Positions 8,653-18,085 of a stretch of 64,000 bases of DNA are shown here, one piece after another. Origin of the DNA: Lachnospira eligens. GTDB taxonomy: Bacteria; Bacillota; Clostridia; Lachnospirales; Lachnospiraceae. The notes under the pieces were generated by a model. The model was not told the origin of the DNA. It did no database searches and worked only from the letters and a program-made list of their open reading frames with translations. Each line of letters opens with the position of its first letter. Position 1 is the first letter of the stretch. A program made the translations under genes and the position numbers. The stretch is taken from the NCBI RefSeq assembly GCF_009680455.1, contig NZ_WKRD01000009.1:115295-179294 (forward strand), given 5' to 3'.

Positions 8653-8830
8653 CCGGCTGGGAAGGAACAGTAGTGTTCCTCTGGCGATAGTGGTATAAAA
8701 AAACCAGATTTTCCGCAGGTTTTGGGACGCTGGAACATAGAAAAGTGTTCACGAATGGCACTTTTGCAACGATCCGTTGCAGCAGTGACAACATTTTTGA
8801 CCTTACGTTAAACAGAAAAAATGAAAGGAT

Positions 8831-9748
8831 GTGATTGCGATAATCATAGGAATTGATCATGGCTATTATGCCATTAAAACAAGACAAGTGTCTTTCCCAA
8901 GTGGAATTATTGGGTATGATTACGAGCCGTATACCATGCAGAATGTTCTGCAATATCAAGGAAAGTATTATGTCTGCGGTACGGGAAGACAGACGCTGGT
9001 AAAAAATAAAACGTCCAATGATAATTATTATCTGCTGACGTTGGCAGCCATTGCAGAAGAAATCAAGCATCGGAAAGCGGAACGAAAGACAGAGGTAATT
9101 CTGGCTGTTGGACTTCCGCTTTCAAGTTTTGGAAGAGAGAAACAGGGATTCAGGGAGTATCTGTTGCGGAAAGAGCAGCCAGTGCGATTTTTATATGAAA
9201 GTGAGTTATATGAGATAACAATAAAAGATGTGAAACTGTTCCCACAGGGATACTCTGCGCTTGCTCTGCATCCAGAGTATCTGAAGAATGAACCGTCTGT
9301 TCTGCTTGTTGATATTGGTGGCTGGACCGTTGACCTTATGAGGCTGGACAATGCTGTTCCGAATGCAGCAACGTGCAGAAGTCTGGAACTTGGAGTAATC
9401 CGATGTATTGATGAGACAGCAGAACAAGTGCGTAGAAATACCGGACTGTCTGTGACAGAAACTCAAATTGAGCGTGTGCTTCGGAGGGAATCTTGCAGTA
9501 TGGCAGAGGAGGCCAGACGGATCATACAGGAAAACGGACGGAAATATATAGAAAGAATACTGTCTGCGGTGACAGAATCCGGGTTTGATCTCCGGGCAGT
9601 ACCCACCGTATTTATGGGGGGAGGCTCCGCAATTTTAAAACGCCACGTGACCGCACAGGACGCGATTTGCCGCCCCGTTTTTATAGAGGACGTCCATGCC
9701 AACGCAACAGGGTATGAACGGATTGTAGAGCAGATGTGGACGAGATGA
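8831..9748 (+). CDS. parM: ParM/StbA-like actin-family segregation ATPase
   Basis: A 305-residue actin-like protein. The phosphate-1 motif (IIGIDHGYYAIKT), the phosphate-2 motif (LLVDIGGWTVDLM) and the adenosine motif (TVFMGGGSAIL) are in the order of plasmid ParM/StbA proteins, which form filaments that separate plasmid copies. It begins with GTG after GAAAGGA. The next gene starts within its stop codon (ATGA) and encodes a ParR-sized protein. In an ICE such a pair would stabilise the circular, replicating form. Two short hairpins upstream (8663-8680 and 8766-8780) are possible centromere or control sites. Confidence 0.85.
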   Translation: MIAIIIGIDHGYYAIKTRQVSFPSGIIGYDYEPYTMQNVLQYQGKYYVCGTGRQTLVKNKTSNDNYYLLTLAAIAEEIKHRKAERKTEVILAVGLPLSSFGREKQGFREYLLRKEQPVRFLYESELYEITIKDVKLFPQGYSALALHPEYLKNEPSVLLVDIGGWTVDLMRLDNAVPNAATCRSLELGVIRCIDETAEQVRRNTGLSVTETQIERVLRRESCSMAEEARRIIQENGRKYIERILSAVTESGFDLRAVPTVFMGGGSAILKRHVTAQDAICRPVFIEDVHANATGYERIVEQMWTR

Positions 9749-10035
9749 CACGCCCGGTATATTCGTTCCGCCCGAACCTGAAAAATCCAGAACACCAGAG
9801 GGCATGGGAGAAATTTCAAAGTGTTCCAGAAGGGCAGAAAAGCCAGTATCTGGTTCAGGCAATTCTGGAAAAAGAGGATCGGAAATGGATGGAAGAAGTC
9901 ATTCAAAAGACGATAAAAGAAAGTGTTCGGGAATTAGGAATATGTGGCACTACGGAACAATTGAAAACGAAACCATCATCGGAAGAAATACCAGATCAGA
10001 TGATGGATTTTCTATCTCAAATGGAAAATTTGTAA
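9745..10035 (+). CDS. Probable ParR-type partner of the ParM-like protein
   Basis: A 96-residue polar protein starting in an ATGA overlap with the ParM-like gene, which shows translational coupling. The N-terminal part (SFRPNLKNPEHQRAWEKFQ, then GQKSQYLVQAIL) has the spacing of a small ribbon-helix-helix DNA-binding domain, and the tail is acidic. Small DNA-binding adaptors directly after parM are the rule in type II partition systems. The family match is not certain by eye; the role rests mainly on position. Confidence 0.6.
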   Translation: MTRPVYSFRPNLKNPEHQRAWEKFQSVPEGQKSQYLVQAILEKEDRKWMEEVIQKTIKESVRELGICGTTEQLKTKPSSEEIPDQMMDFLSQMENL

Positions 10036-10189
10036 AGGGGGTGAGGCCTATGATTGCACGATACATACATTGTTGGATCTGCTAGGGGTAAGGCAAGAAA
10101 TGCATCGATATCTTTGGTGGGTATTGTGAATAGCTTTCCATGCGGCTTTGGAGTATGTTGTGTGTAGCAAAAGTGAAAGGAGAAAGGTT

Positions 10190-10741
10190 ATGGCAGAGAT
10201 GAAAAATATCTGCGGAAAGATCCCGATGGACTTACATGAGAAAGTAAGAGAAGAGATTGAACTCACAGAAAGCAGCACACAAAAATTTTTACAACAGGTC
10301 ATTGAAGAACATTTCAACAGAGTGGAAGGAAAAGGAGAAATAAGCATGGGAGCAGTAAGAACAGTAGCAGTACAGGTATCAGAGGAATTATTCCAGAGAT
10401 TAAAAGTAGTCATCGGAAAGAAACACATGAAACAGAAAGACTTCTTAATTCAGATTATAGAAGAAGCACTGGAAAAGGTAGAGGTCGAATGGCAAAGCAA
10501 AGAGCAGCCTGAAGAATCCGAACAGACAACTGGAGAATTGGGAACAGAAGAAACTCAACCGGAAGAAAGAACTGAGCCGGAAAGGGAAAGTGAACCAGAA
10601 GAGGAAGCCGAACCGGATGGAGAAAGTGAACCGAAAGAGGAAAACAAACCAGAAGGGGAAAGTGAACCGGAAGAGGAAACTGAACCAGAAGGAGAGACTG
10701 ATCCGGAAGAATCCAAAGCAGAAGAACCAACAGAATGGTAA
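10190..10741 (+). CDS. Tandem ribbon-helix-helix-like protein with acidic EPE-repeat tail
   Basis: A 183-residue protein with two similar N-terminal units (residues ~5-45 and ~52-95): each has a short strand followed by LHEKVREEI / LFQRLKVVI and a second helix ending in FLQQVIEEHF / FLIQIIEEAL, the layout of ribbon-helix-helix or CopG-like domains. From residue ~105 the sequence is almost only E, P, G and S in repeats such as SEPEEE, encoded by DNA repeats of about 18-24 bp. The start ATG at 10190 follows AAAGGAGAAAGG. A DNA-binding or plasmid-type control protein is inferred; the acidic tail may mimic DNA or recruit a partner. Confidence 0.65.
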   Translation: MAEMKNICGKIPMDLHEKVREEIELTESSTQKFLQQVIEEHFNRVEGKGEISMGAVRTVAVQVSEELFQRLKVVIGKKHMKQKDFLIQIIEEALEKVEVEWQSKEQPEESEQTTGELGTEETQPEERTEPERESEPEEEAEPDGESEPKEENKPEGESEPEEETEPEGETDPEESKAEEPTEW

Positions 10742-10763
10742 CCAATTGATACAGAATAACGAA

Positions 10764-10796
10764 GGGCGGTATGAGAGATCATGCCGCCTGTTTTTA
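10764..10796 (+). terminator. Terminator before the C5 methyltransferase gene
   Basis: GGCGGTATGA (10765-10774) pairs with TCATGCCGCC (10779-10788) around GAGA, followed by TGTTTTT. Strong hairpin, 15 bp before the next ribosome site. Confidence 0.8.
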
Positions 10797-10811
10797 TCAG
10801 CAAAAAGGAGG

Positions 10812-12107
10812 TTGATAGCCGCAACCATTCAATTTTTTGATCTCTTTAGCGGAATCGGGGGATTTCGTGAAGGCTTAAGACGGGCAGGAAACTTTGTCTG
10901 TGTCGGACATTGCGAGGTGGATACTTATGCGGATAAGAACTACCGATTGCTGTTTGATACGGAAGGGGAGTGGTATTGTAATGACGCAAGAACAATCGAA
11001 CCAGAACGAATGCCAGATTTTGATTTACTCTGTGCAGGATTTCCTTGCCAGGCATTCTCTATCGCCGGAAAGCGAGAAGGATTTGCAGATGCAAGAGGAA
11101 CTCTCTTTTTTGAAATTGCCCGGATTCTTGAAGCTAAAAGACCCTCGTATTTTATCCTTGAAAATGTTCCCGGTTTGTTATCGCATGACAAAGGCCGGAC
11201 GTTTTGCACCATCCTCAGTACGCTTTCTGAACTGGGGTACCATGTCGAATGGAAAGTGCTTAACAGCAAGGATTTCGGAGTCCCCCAAGCAAGAAAACGG
11301 GTGTATATTGTCGGATATTTTGATTTCCGATGTGCCGGAAAAGTATTACCTGAACCAGAAACAAATGGAGCAGCTCTTGTTCAAGTCCGGGCAGGAAGTC
11401 AGGGGAAAAGAGTCTACAGTCCCAAAGGACTAAGCTGTACCCTGACATCACAGGCAGGTGGAATGGGCGGCAAGACAGGATTATATGATGTAGGTGTTCC
11501 AATCAAAGAGAATACAAAGCTCGGCTACAAACTTGCAAGAGAAGGGGACAGCATCGATCTGGGTTATGCGAATCTCAACAGCAGGAGAGGAAGAGTCGGA
11601 CACCAGATCGCACATACCCTGACAACAGGTGTTCAACAGGGAACGCTGCACTTTGTCGATCTTTCACCTCCGCCGGTGGTAACGGAAGAATGCAGAAGCC
11701 TGAATACCAGACAATGCGGTGTCCACAAATACAAAGGAGAATGTTCTGGTGTATTAGCAGAGGATGGAGCAAGAGCAGTCTTAACACCAGCAAAAGAGAA
11801 TGTTCGTCAGAACGGCAGACGTATGAAAGAACCCGAAGAACCGATGTTTACAATTACTGCAACCGATCGTCATGGCATCTTGTATCACGGCAGAATAAGA
11901 AGGTTAGTTCCGAGGGAATGTCTGCGACTGCAGGGTTATTACGACTGGCAGATTGATAAGATCATAGACAGCACTTCTGACGCACAGCTTTATAAACAGG
12001 CTGGAAACGGAGTAACTGTCAATGTTATCGAGGCAATTGGCAGATTGTTACAAAAGGCAGACTCCGAACTTAACACACAGAAAGTGTCTGAGAAAGGAAT
12101 CCATTAG
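10812..12107 (+). CDS. dcm: DNA (cytosine-5-)-methyltransferase
   Basis: A ~431-residue C5 methyltransferase that transfers methyl from SAM to cytosine in DNA. Conserved motifs are in order: I (DLFSGIGGFREGL), IV with the catalytic Cys (GFPCQAFS), VI (FILENVPGLL), VIII (QARKRVYIVG), a target-recognition region and IX-X (RRLVPRECLRLQGY, QAGNGVTVNVIEAIG). The start is unclear: AAAGGAGG ends directly before TTG at 10812, and the homologous core begins a few codons later with IQFFDLF. No restriction endonuclease gene is adjacent, so it is an orphan methylase, probably protecting the ICE from host restriction. A mobile SAM synthetase gene lies 6 kb downstream. Confidence 0.93.
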   Translation: MIAATIQFFDLFSGIGGFREGLRRAGNFVCVGHCEVDTYADKNYRLLFDTEGEWYCNDARTIEPERMPDFDLLCAGFPCQAFSIAGKREGFADARGTLFFEIARILEAKRPSYFILENVPGLLSHDKGRTFCTILSTLSELGYHVEWKVLNSKDFGVPQARKRVYIVGYFDFRCAGKVLPEPETNGAALVQVRAGSQGKRVYSPKGLSCTLTSQAGGMGGKTGLYDVGVPIKENTKLGYKLAREGDSIDLGYANLNSRRGRVGHQIAHTLTTGVQQGTLHFVDLSPPPVVTEECRSLNTRQCGVHKYKGECSGVLAEDGARAVLTPAKENVRQNGRRMKEPEEPMFTITATDRHGILYHGRIRRLVPRECLRLQGYYDWQIDKIIDSTSDAQLYKQAGNGVTVNVIEAIGRLLQKADSELNTQKVSEKGIH

Positions 12108-12109
12108 GC

Positions 12110-13066
12110 ATGATCGGAATAAAAGACCAATACTTTGGCACAGAAATCGAAATGACAGGGATTACCAGACAACGTGCTGCAGAAGTTGTTGCTGAAATGT
12201 TTGGAACAGAAGCATATTATGACGGCACTACTTATGGAGTCTGGTCAGTGATAGATCTGGAAGGAAAAAAGTGGAAATTTATGTCTGATGGGAGCATTTA
12301 TACACAACGGAAAGTATACGGTCGAATTGTAGACGCAGGTGGAGAATATTCAACAGAAATGGTATCACCGAAATTATCCTATGATGAAATGGGAAAGTTA
12401 CAGGAAGTAGTACGATGTCTGCGACAGCATGGAGGTTTTGTAAATGAGTCCTGTGGTCAGCATGTTCATGTAGATGCATCGAATCATACACCGCAGAGTC
12501 TGAAAAATGCACTGACAATTATGTATGCAAAGGAAGATATCCTGTTCAAAGCACTGAAAGTGCAGGAGAGAAGAGCAAATAGTTATTGTCAGAGGGTGCG
12601 ACCGGAGGTATTGGAGAAAATCCGAAAAATACCAAATAAATCAATCACAATGGACCGAGTAAGAAATGTCTGGTATGGAGGCAGGGATGGAAGTCATACC
12701 CATTATGATCATACCCGTTATTATGCTCTGAATCTTCATGCTGTGTTTTCCAAGGGAACTTTGGAATGGCGTTGTTTTGAAAGCACACTACATGCAGGAA
12801 AGGTGAGAGCAAATATTACACTGGCATTAGCCATTTCCGCACAGGCAATCAATCAGAGATCGACACAGATGAAAAAGACACTGATATCAGAAAACCCGGC
12901 ATTTACATTTCGTACATTTTTATTGAGACTTGGGTTAATTGGAGACGAATATAAAAATGTTCGAAAACATCTGCTGGCAAATCTGGATGGTGATCTTGCG
13001 TGGAGATATGATAAAAGCACGTATGAGTGTCTGAAGAAAAATCAAAGGACAGAAGGAGTCAGATAG
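12110..13066 (+). CDS. Putative amidoligase (COOH-NH2 ligase) family protein
   Basis: A 318-residue protein with features of the amidoligase family, a glutamine-synthetase-like fold that forms amide bonds with ATP: an N-terminal GTEIEMTG acidic strand, EMVSPKLS, the histidine-rich NESCGQHVHVDASN and a C-terminal LEWRCFEST strand. The gene follows the methyltransferase by 2 bp and the next gene (13 bp on) encodes a gamma-glutamylcyclotransferase-like protein, a pairing known for this family in mobile elements. The substrate is unknown; gamma-glutamyl or other peptide tagging is inferred. Confidence 0.82.
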   Translation: MIGIKDQYFGTEIEMTGITRQRAAEVVAEMFGTEAYYDGTTYGVWSVIDLEGKKWKFMSDGSIYTQRKVYGRIVDAGGEYSTEMVSPKLSYDEMGKLQEVVRCLRQHGGFVNESCGQHVHVDASNHTPQSLKNALTIMYAKEDILFKALKVQERRANSYCQRVRPEVLEKIRKIPNKSITMDRVRNVWYGGRDGSHTHYDHTRYYALNLHAVFSKGTLEWRCFESTLHAGKVRANITLALAISAQAINQRSTQMKKTLISENPAFTFRTFLLRLGLIGDEYKNVRKHLLANLDGDLAWRYDKSTYECLKKNQRTEGVR

Positions 13067-13078
13067 AGGTGAGAAAAA

Positions 13079-13561
13079 ATGAAAGATAGATATTACTTCG
13101 CTTATGGCAGCAACATGAATCTGGAGCAGATGAAGTACAGGTGTCCGGCTGCGGAAGTTGTGGAAAACGTCCGGCTTGAAAATTATCGGCTGGCATTTCG
13201 GGGAAGGGCTCCGGGCAATGGGGTAGCAACGGTTCTGCCGGAAAAAGGAAGCTATGTCGAAGGAGTCTTATGGAAAATCACAGAAGCGTGTGAGAAGAGT
13301 CTGGATTTTTATGAAGGATTCCCAAGTTTTTATGGGAAAGAATCGATTCGGGTAAAAAATCAGGATGGTGTGGAGAAAGAAGTGTTTGTATATATGATGA
13401 ACGCTCCGCACAAAGATGTTCCGGCAAAGCCATCGAAATTTTATCTGGATGGAATTCTGGAAGGATGTAAGGATAACCAGATTCCAACGGAGTCTGTCAT
13501 GGAAGCGGTAAAACGTACCAGACAGGAAGTAAAAAAAGAAAAAAATCGATATGCAAGATAA
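13079..13561 (+). CDS. Gamma-glutamylcyclotransferase-like (AIG2/GGCT) protein
   Basis: A 160-residue GGCT-fold protein. The substrate loop YFAYGSNMN at the N-terminus and the segment with the probable catalytic Glu (LDFYEGFPSFYGK) are both present. Enzymes of this fold release 5-oxoproline from gamma-glutamyl amines. It is translated from AGGTGAGAAAAATG directly after the amidoligase, so the two probably make and remove the same type of amide. A terminator closes this short operon. Confidence 0.85.
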   Translation: MKDRYYFAYGSNMNLEQMKYRCPAAEVVENVRLENYRLAFRGRAPGNGVATVLPEKGSYVEGVLWKITEACEKSLDFYEGFPSFYGKESIRVKNQDGVEKEVFVYMMNAPHKDVPAKPSKFYLDGILEGCKDNQIPTESVMEAVKRTRQEVKKEKNRYAR

Positions 13562-13565
13562 AACG

Positions 13566-13598
13566 TACCGCAGAGGAAACATCTTCTGCGGTATTTTA
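13566..13598 (+). terminator. Terminator after the amidoligase/GGCT pair
   Basis: TACCGCAGA (13566-13574) pairs with TCTGCGGTA (13585-13593), followed by TTTTACTG. Confidence 0.75.
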
Positions 13599-13634
13599 CT
13601 GAAAAAATCTATTTATAATAGGAAGGAAAAGCAC

Positions 13635-16600
13635 ATGAAGGTTAGAAAATTAAAGACCAGAATTGCTGCTTTTGGACTGGCTGTCCTGATGGGCATCAGT
13701 ACCTTGAGCAGTGCGAATGCGTTTGCGGCCGAACAGACAGGCTCGGAACAGCAGACGGAAGTACAGGCATCTGAACAGGCGGTAACAAGCCAGAAAGATA
13801 CATCAGTTACAGCAGATGATATCACAAAAGCAGTTTCAGATGATACATTTGCAGTGGAAACCAGTATGGAAGGAATCCATTATGATGCAGAAAAAGAAGA
13901 TGTTACGCTTGTAAGTATCAAAGATGAGAATGGTGGAGAGTATCATTCAGACAAAGCAGGAACATATATTGCCACTTATATGGTCGTTCCAAAAGATAAG
14001 AGTGACAGCTATACCATCACCCGTAAAATGACTCTGACGGATACCGAAGGACAGGCACATTCCGAAGAAAATGGTGGAGAGAAACAGAAGTCAGATACAG
14101 AATCTGAAGATGATTCGGATTCGCCTGTGCAGAACTACACAGATGTAGAAATTGAAACATCCGAAGAAGATGCATCTGCACAGGCAATCAAAGAACTGAA
14201 AGAGGACATCGAAGAGGGAAATGTCATGGTACTGTCTGCGGCTGAAAGAGCCACAAGCAGCGGTTCCACAGTTACATTGACAAAGGGGCGAACCATTTAT
14301 TATCCAAGCTATATTGGAAATTATCTTACTTGCCTGTTCACAGTCAATGGAAAGATCGCATACTGTCTCCAGTCCCAGAAAGCATCCCCACCGAGTGGAA
14401 GCTATGTAGCACAGGTACTGGACAGCAATAAAAATTTGCAGAAAGTTCTTTATTATGGTTATGGCGGGGCAGGAGATCTGACAGGAAGTTATCTGGCTGG
14501 AAAAACGGAAGATGAAAAGTATGTGTATACACACATTGCAGCCAGCTACGCTTATGCAGGAGAAGCCGGATTTACCGGATGTAATTATAATGACCTTGTA
14601 AATGCAGGGGTGATCGCATATATCAATTACCTGTTCGGACAGGAAGAACCGCCAAAAGGGGAACTGAGCCTTTCCAGTACGAAACTGAATGCAGTAAGAG
14701 ATGGAAATCTTCAGAAAACACCGAATATCACATTGTCCGGAGATCACAGAAATTATGTGACACTGAGTGTACCGGAAAATGTCACCGCACATGACCTGAC
14801 CAAAGGAACAAGTGTAACAAATGGAAAGATCCAGATTTATGGTGGCGATACCTTTTATCTGTCGGCAGATCTGTTGCTGACAGGCAGTTATGCTTCCGGC
14901 AACTTATACGGTTCAGTCGGAAAGACATGGAGAACGCTGGTGCTGACGACCGGAGATTCCAAACAGGATATCGGTGTATTTGAAAGCGAAACAGCAGCTC
15001 CGGTAAGCTTCAGCGTACAGTGGCTGAACATGACACGTATTGAGTTGACGAAGAAAGATATCAATACACAGAACCCACTATCTGGAGCAGTTTACGGTAT
15101 TTACACCGATAAGAAGTGCGAAAATCTGCTGATGACAATGACTGCAACCGGAACAGACGGAAAAGCAGTCAGTGATTATTTTGATGCCGCACTCAAAATT
15201 GTGTATGTAAAAGAAGTGACTGCACCGACCGGATATAAATGGAATCAGGAAGTCTATCAAGTGGACGTTGCAGCCGGAAAGACATTGACGCTAACAGCAA
15301 CGGATGAGAGGGTCACCGGAAAAGTAAAGATCGCAAAGATTGATAAGGAAACACTTGCATTCCAGCCACAGGGAGACGGCGCTCTTCGAGGTGCGGTGTA
15401 TGGTCTGTATGCCAAAGAAGACATCGTGCATCCGGATGGAACAACAGGAGTTCTGTATAAACAGGACAGCCTGATCGCGCAGGGAGTCATCGGAGATGAT
15501 GGAACACTGGAGTTCTCAGAATTATACCTTGGAGAAATGTATGTAAAAGAGATCACTCCACCGGAAGGATATACACTGGATACTACAAAATATGAAGTAT
15601 CCGTAACTTATGAAGGTCAGGATGTTGCAGAAGTGACAAGAGACCTTACGGTAAAAGAGCAGGTAAAAAAACAGGCATTCCAGTTAATCAAGATCAGTGA
15701 AGATGGAGAGCAGACAGAAACAGACCTGGTCGCAGGAGCAGGATTTCAGGTATATCTGATCAGCAGCCTGTCACAGGTGAAAAATGGAAAGCTGAAACCG
15801 GCCAATGGAGAAAGCTATACGGCAAGTGATTTCAAAAATTATGATTTCAGTAACGAGAAGGTGGCAGTCACCTATGAGAATGGAACAGCCGTACCAGTGC
15901 CGGAACTGATCACAGATACAAAAGGATACGCAGTCAGCCCGGAACTGCCGTATGGAAGTTATGTTGTAGTGGAAAGCACTACCCCGGAGAATCTGAAAAC
16001 CATTGATCCATTTGTTGTAAATGTGGAAAATGACAGCAGAGAACCTATGCAGTGGAGAGTGTTTGATGACCGTCCGTTTGAATTCTTGTTGAAAATTGTA
16101 AAGAAGGATGCACAGACTGGAAATACGGTTTTAAAGGCTGGTGCTTCTTATAAGATTTACGATGTGACAAATAAGAAATATGTGGAACAGGTTGTTCAGT
16201 ATCCGAAGAAAGAAAAGATCAGTGTATTCGAAACAAACGAGGAAGGATATCTGATCACACCGCAGGAACTGAAGTGCTCTACCTATCGAATCGAAGAAGT
16301 GAAAGCACCGGAAGGATTTGTAAGACAGGGAAGCGAAGAGTCCCTGTATGATGGAACAACGATTATTTCACCATTAGAGCAGACTACAAAAGGAACATAT
16401 AAAGAAAATCCACAGAGCGGTATTGTAATTACAGTATCCTCAAACACTGCACATCAGATTGATCCAGATACAGGAGCAGCGATTGTAGAGGTAGAACAGA
16501 AAAACGATGAACAGGTAGGAAGCCTGCTCCTGACGAAAAAGGGAGAACAGCTTACCGAAGTAACCGGAGATTCTGTTCTGGCAAAAGTAAAGACGCTTGT

Positions 16601-18011
16601 GTCAAAGGTAAAAAATGCGGTATCCGGGAAAGAAGAAACAGGTATCTATAAAGATTTTAAATATGAAGAAACCGGAGTAGAAGGTGCCCAGTTTGAAGTA
16701 TATGCCAAGGATACCATTTATTCACCGGATGGGGCAAAGGACGAGGAAGGAAATCTGCTTGTCCGTTACGAGAAAAATGACCTGGTAGCCAAACTGACTA
16801 CAGACGAAAAGGGAATGGCAGTCCTTAACAATCTGCCACTGGGAACTTATTATCTGAAAGAAGTTGTGGCAGGAGAGAATTTTGTCCTGAATACCGAGCA
16901 GAAAGAATTTACCCTGACAGCCGAGGATGATACACAGGCAGTTGTTTATGAAGGAGTTACTTACAAAAACGAGAGACAGAAGGTGTCCGTATCGGTAGAA
17001 AAGAAGGATTCTGTTACAGGAGAAAAGCTGGAAGGAGTCATCTTCGGACTGTATGCCGGGGAAGATATTGTTTCTAATCAGGGAGAAGTTCTTGTAGAGA
17101 AGGATACTCTGCTGGAAAAGAAAGCAACTGATAAGAATGGGAATCTGACTTTTGACAGTGACCTTCCACATGGAAAATATTATGTCAAAGAGGAAGTCAG
17201 AAAAGACGGATATCTTCCGAACGAGGAAGTATGGAAAGTAGATGCATCCTACGAAAACCAGAATCTTGAAAAGATTGTACTGAGTAAAGAAGTTGAGAAT
17301 CAGCCGACCGAGACACGGATCACCAAGACAGATGCGACTATCGGAAAAGAGATGGAGGGAGCAAAACTTCAGGTGATCGACAAAGACGGAAATGTCGTGG
17401 AAGAATGGACCAGTACCAAAGAAGATCATGTGATTTATGGTCTGCCGGAAGGAACTTATACTTTGCATGAAGAACTGGCTCCTTATGAAGACGGCTATGT
17501 GTCTGCCAGCGATGTGACCTTTGAAGTCAAAGAAGATGGAAGTGTGACAAAGGTTGAAATGAAAGACGAATATTCCAAAGTGGAAATTTCCAAAACAGAC
17601 ATTACCACAGGGAAAGAACTGGAAGGGGCGAAACTTCAGGTCATCCGAAAAGACGGAACTGTTCTGGAAGAGTGGATCACGGACGGAAAGCCGCATTCTG
17701 TTGCGAAGCTTCCGGTCAATGAGGAACTTACCTTGCGTGAGATCACAGCACCGGATGGTTATGAGATTGCCGAAGATGTTACATTTACATTGAAAGATAC
17801 GATGGAAGTGCAGAAAGTGGAAATGAAAGATGCCAGAACACCGGAGAAAACAACCGAAAAGACCAATGCACCAAAAACAGGGGATAACCAGAAAGTATGG
17901 GGATTTGTCCTGCTTGCACTGGCATCTGCCGGAACAGTTACAGGGATGACTGTGTACCGCAGAAAGAAGTCAAAAATGACGGAAAACAAAGAAGAAACAG
18001 AAGAAAAATAA
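13635..18011 (+). CDS. Large SpaA/Cna-B-repeat cell-wall adhesin with thioester-like domain
   Basis: A 1,458-residue exported surface protein. Residues 1-34 form a signal peptide ending ANAFAAEQ. A thioester-domain-like region (~219-332) contains GKIAYCLQSQ and YTHIAASYAYAG. At least eight SpaA/Cna-B beta-domains follow, starting near residues 466, 559, 679, 814, 961, 1115, 1225 and 1314, each with a KxD or KKD isopeptide lysine motif and a closing YxxKE-type strand. The anchor is NAPKTGD (~1411-1417), a hydrophobic helix and a basic tail, so sortase should attach it to the cell wall. The likely role is adhesion or mating-pair contact. Start at 13635 is set by GGAAGGAAAAG. Confidence 0.92.
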   Translation: MKVRKLKTRIAAFGLAVLMGISTLSSANAFAAEQTGSEQQTEVQASEQAVTSQKDTSVTADDITKAVSDDTFAVETSMEGIHYDAEKEDVTLVSIKDENGGEYHSDKAGTYIATYMVVPKDKSDSYTITRKMTLTDTEGQAHSEENGGEKQKSDTESEDDSDSPVQNYTDVEIETSEEDASAQAIKELKEDIEEGNVMVLSAAERATSSGSTVTLTKGRTIYYPSYIGNYLTCLFTVNGKIAYCLQSQKASPPSGSYVAQVLDSNKNLQKVLYYGYGGAGDLTGSYLAGKTEDEKYVYTHIAASYAYAGEAGFTGCNYNDLVNAGVIAYINYLFGQEEPPKGELSLSSTKLNAVRDGNLQKTPNITLSGDHRNYVTLSVPENVTAHDLTKGTSVTNGKIQIYGGDTFYLSADLLLTGSYASGNLYGSVGKTWRTLVLTTGDSKQDIGVFESETAAPVSFSVQWLNMTRIELTKKDINTQNPLSGAVYGIYTDKKCENLLMTMTATGTDGKAVSDYFDAALKIVYVKEVTAPTGYKWNQEVYQVDVAAGKTLTLTATDERVTGKVKIAKIDKETLAFQPQGDGALRGAVYGLYAKEDIVHPDGTTGVLYKQDSLIAQGVIGDDGTLEFSELYLGEMYVKEITPPEGYTLDTTKYEVSVTYEGQDVAEVTRDLTVKEQVKKQAFQLIKISEDGEQTETDLVAGAGFQVYLISSLSQVKNGKLKPANGESYTASDFKNYDFSNEKVAVTYENGTAVPVPELITDTKGYAVSPELPYGSYVVVESTTPENLKTIDPFVVNVENDSREPMQWRVFDDRPFEFLLKIVKKDAQTGNTVLKAGASYKIYDVTNKKYVEQVVQYPKKEKISVFETNEEGYLITPQELKCSTYRIEEVKAPEGFVRQGSEESLYDGTTIISPLEQTTKGTYKENPQSGIVITVSSNTAHQIDPDTGAAIVEVEQKNDEQVGSLLLTKKGEQLTEVTGDSVLAKVKTLVSKVKNAVSGKEETGIYKDFKYEETGVEGAQFEVYAKDTIYSPDGAKDEEGNLLVRYEKNDLVAKLTTDEKGMAVLNNLPLGTYYLKEVVAGENFVLNTEQKEFTLTAEDDTQAVVYEGVTYKNERQKVSVSVEKKDSVTGEKLEGVIFGLYAGEDIVSNQGEVLVEKDTLLEKKATDKNGNLTFDSDLPHGKYYVKEEVRKDGYLPNEEVWKVDASYENQNLEKIVLSKEVENQPTETRITKTDATIGKEMEGAKLQVIDKDGNVVEEWTSTKEDHVIYGLPEGTYTLHEELAPYEDGYVSASDVTFEVKEDGSVTKVEMKDEYSKVEISKTDITTGKELEGAKLQVIRKDGTVLEEWITDGKPHSVAKLPVNEELTLREITAPDGYEIAEDVTFTLKDTMEVQKVEMKDARTPEKTTEKTNAPKTGDNQKVWGFVLLALASAGTVTGMTVYRRKKSKMTENKEETEEK

Positions 18012-18040
18012 AAGAAGAATAACTGGATAAATCAATCCGG

Positions 18041-18079
18041 CAGGGCAGGAGATGTGTATCAGGCAGCTCCTGCCCTGTT
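18041..18079 (+). terminator. Terminator after the adhesin gene
   Basis: AGGGCAGGAG (18041-18050) pairs perfectly with CTCCTGCCCT (18066-18075), followed by GTTTAT. Confidence 0.8.
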
Positions 18080-18085
18080 TATCTT

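Noticed and set aside
11575..11956. Small frames on both strands inside the C5 methyltransferase gene
   Set aside because: They overlap the target-recognition part of a complete methyltransferase and have no support.
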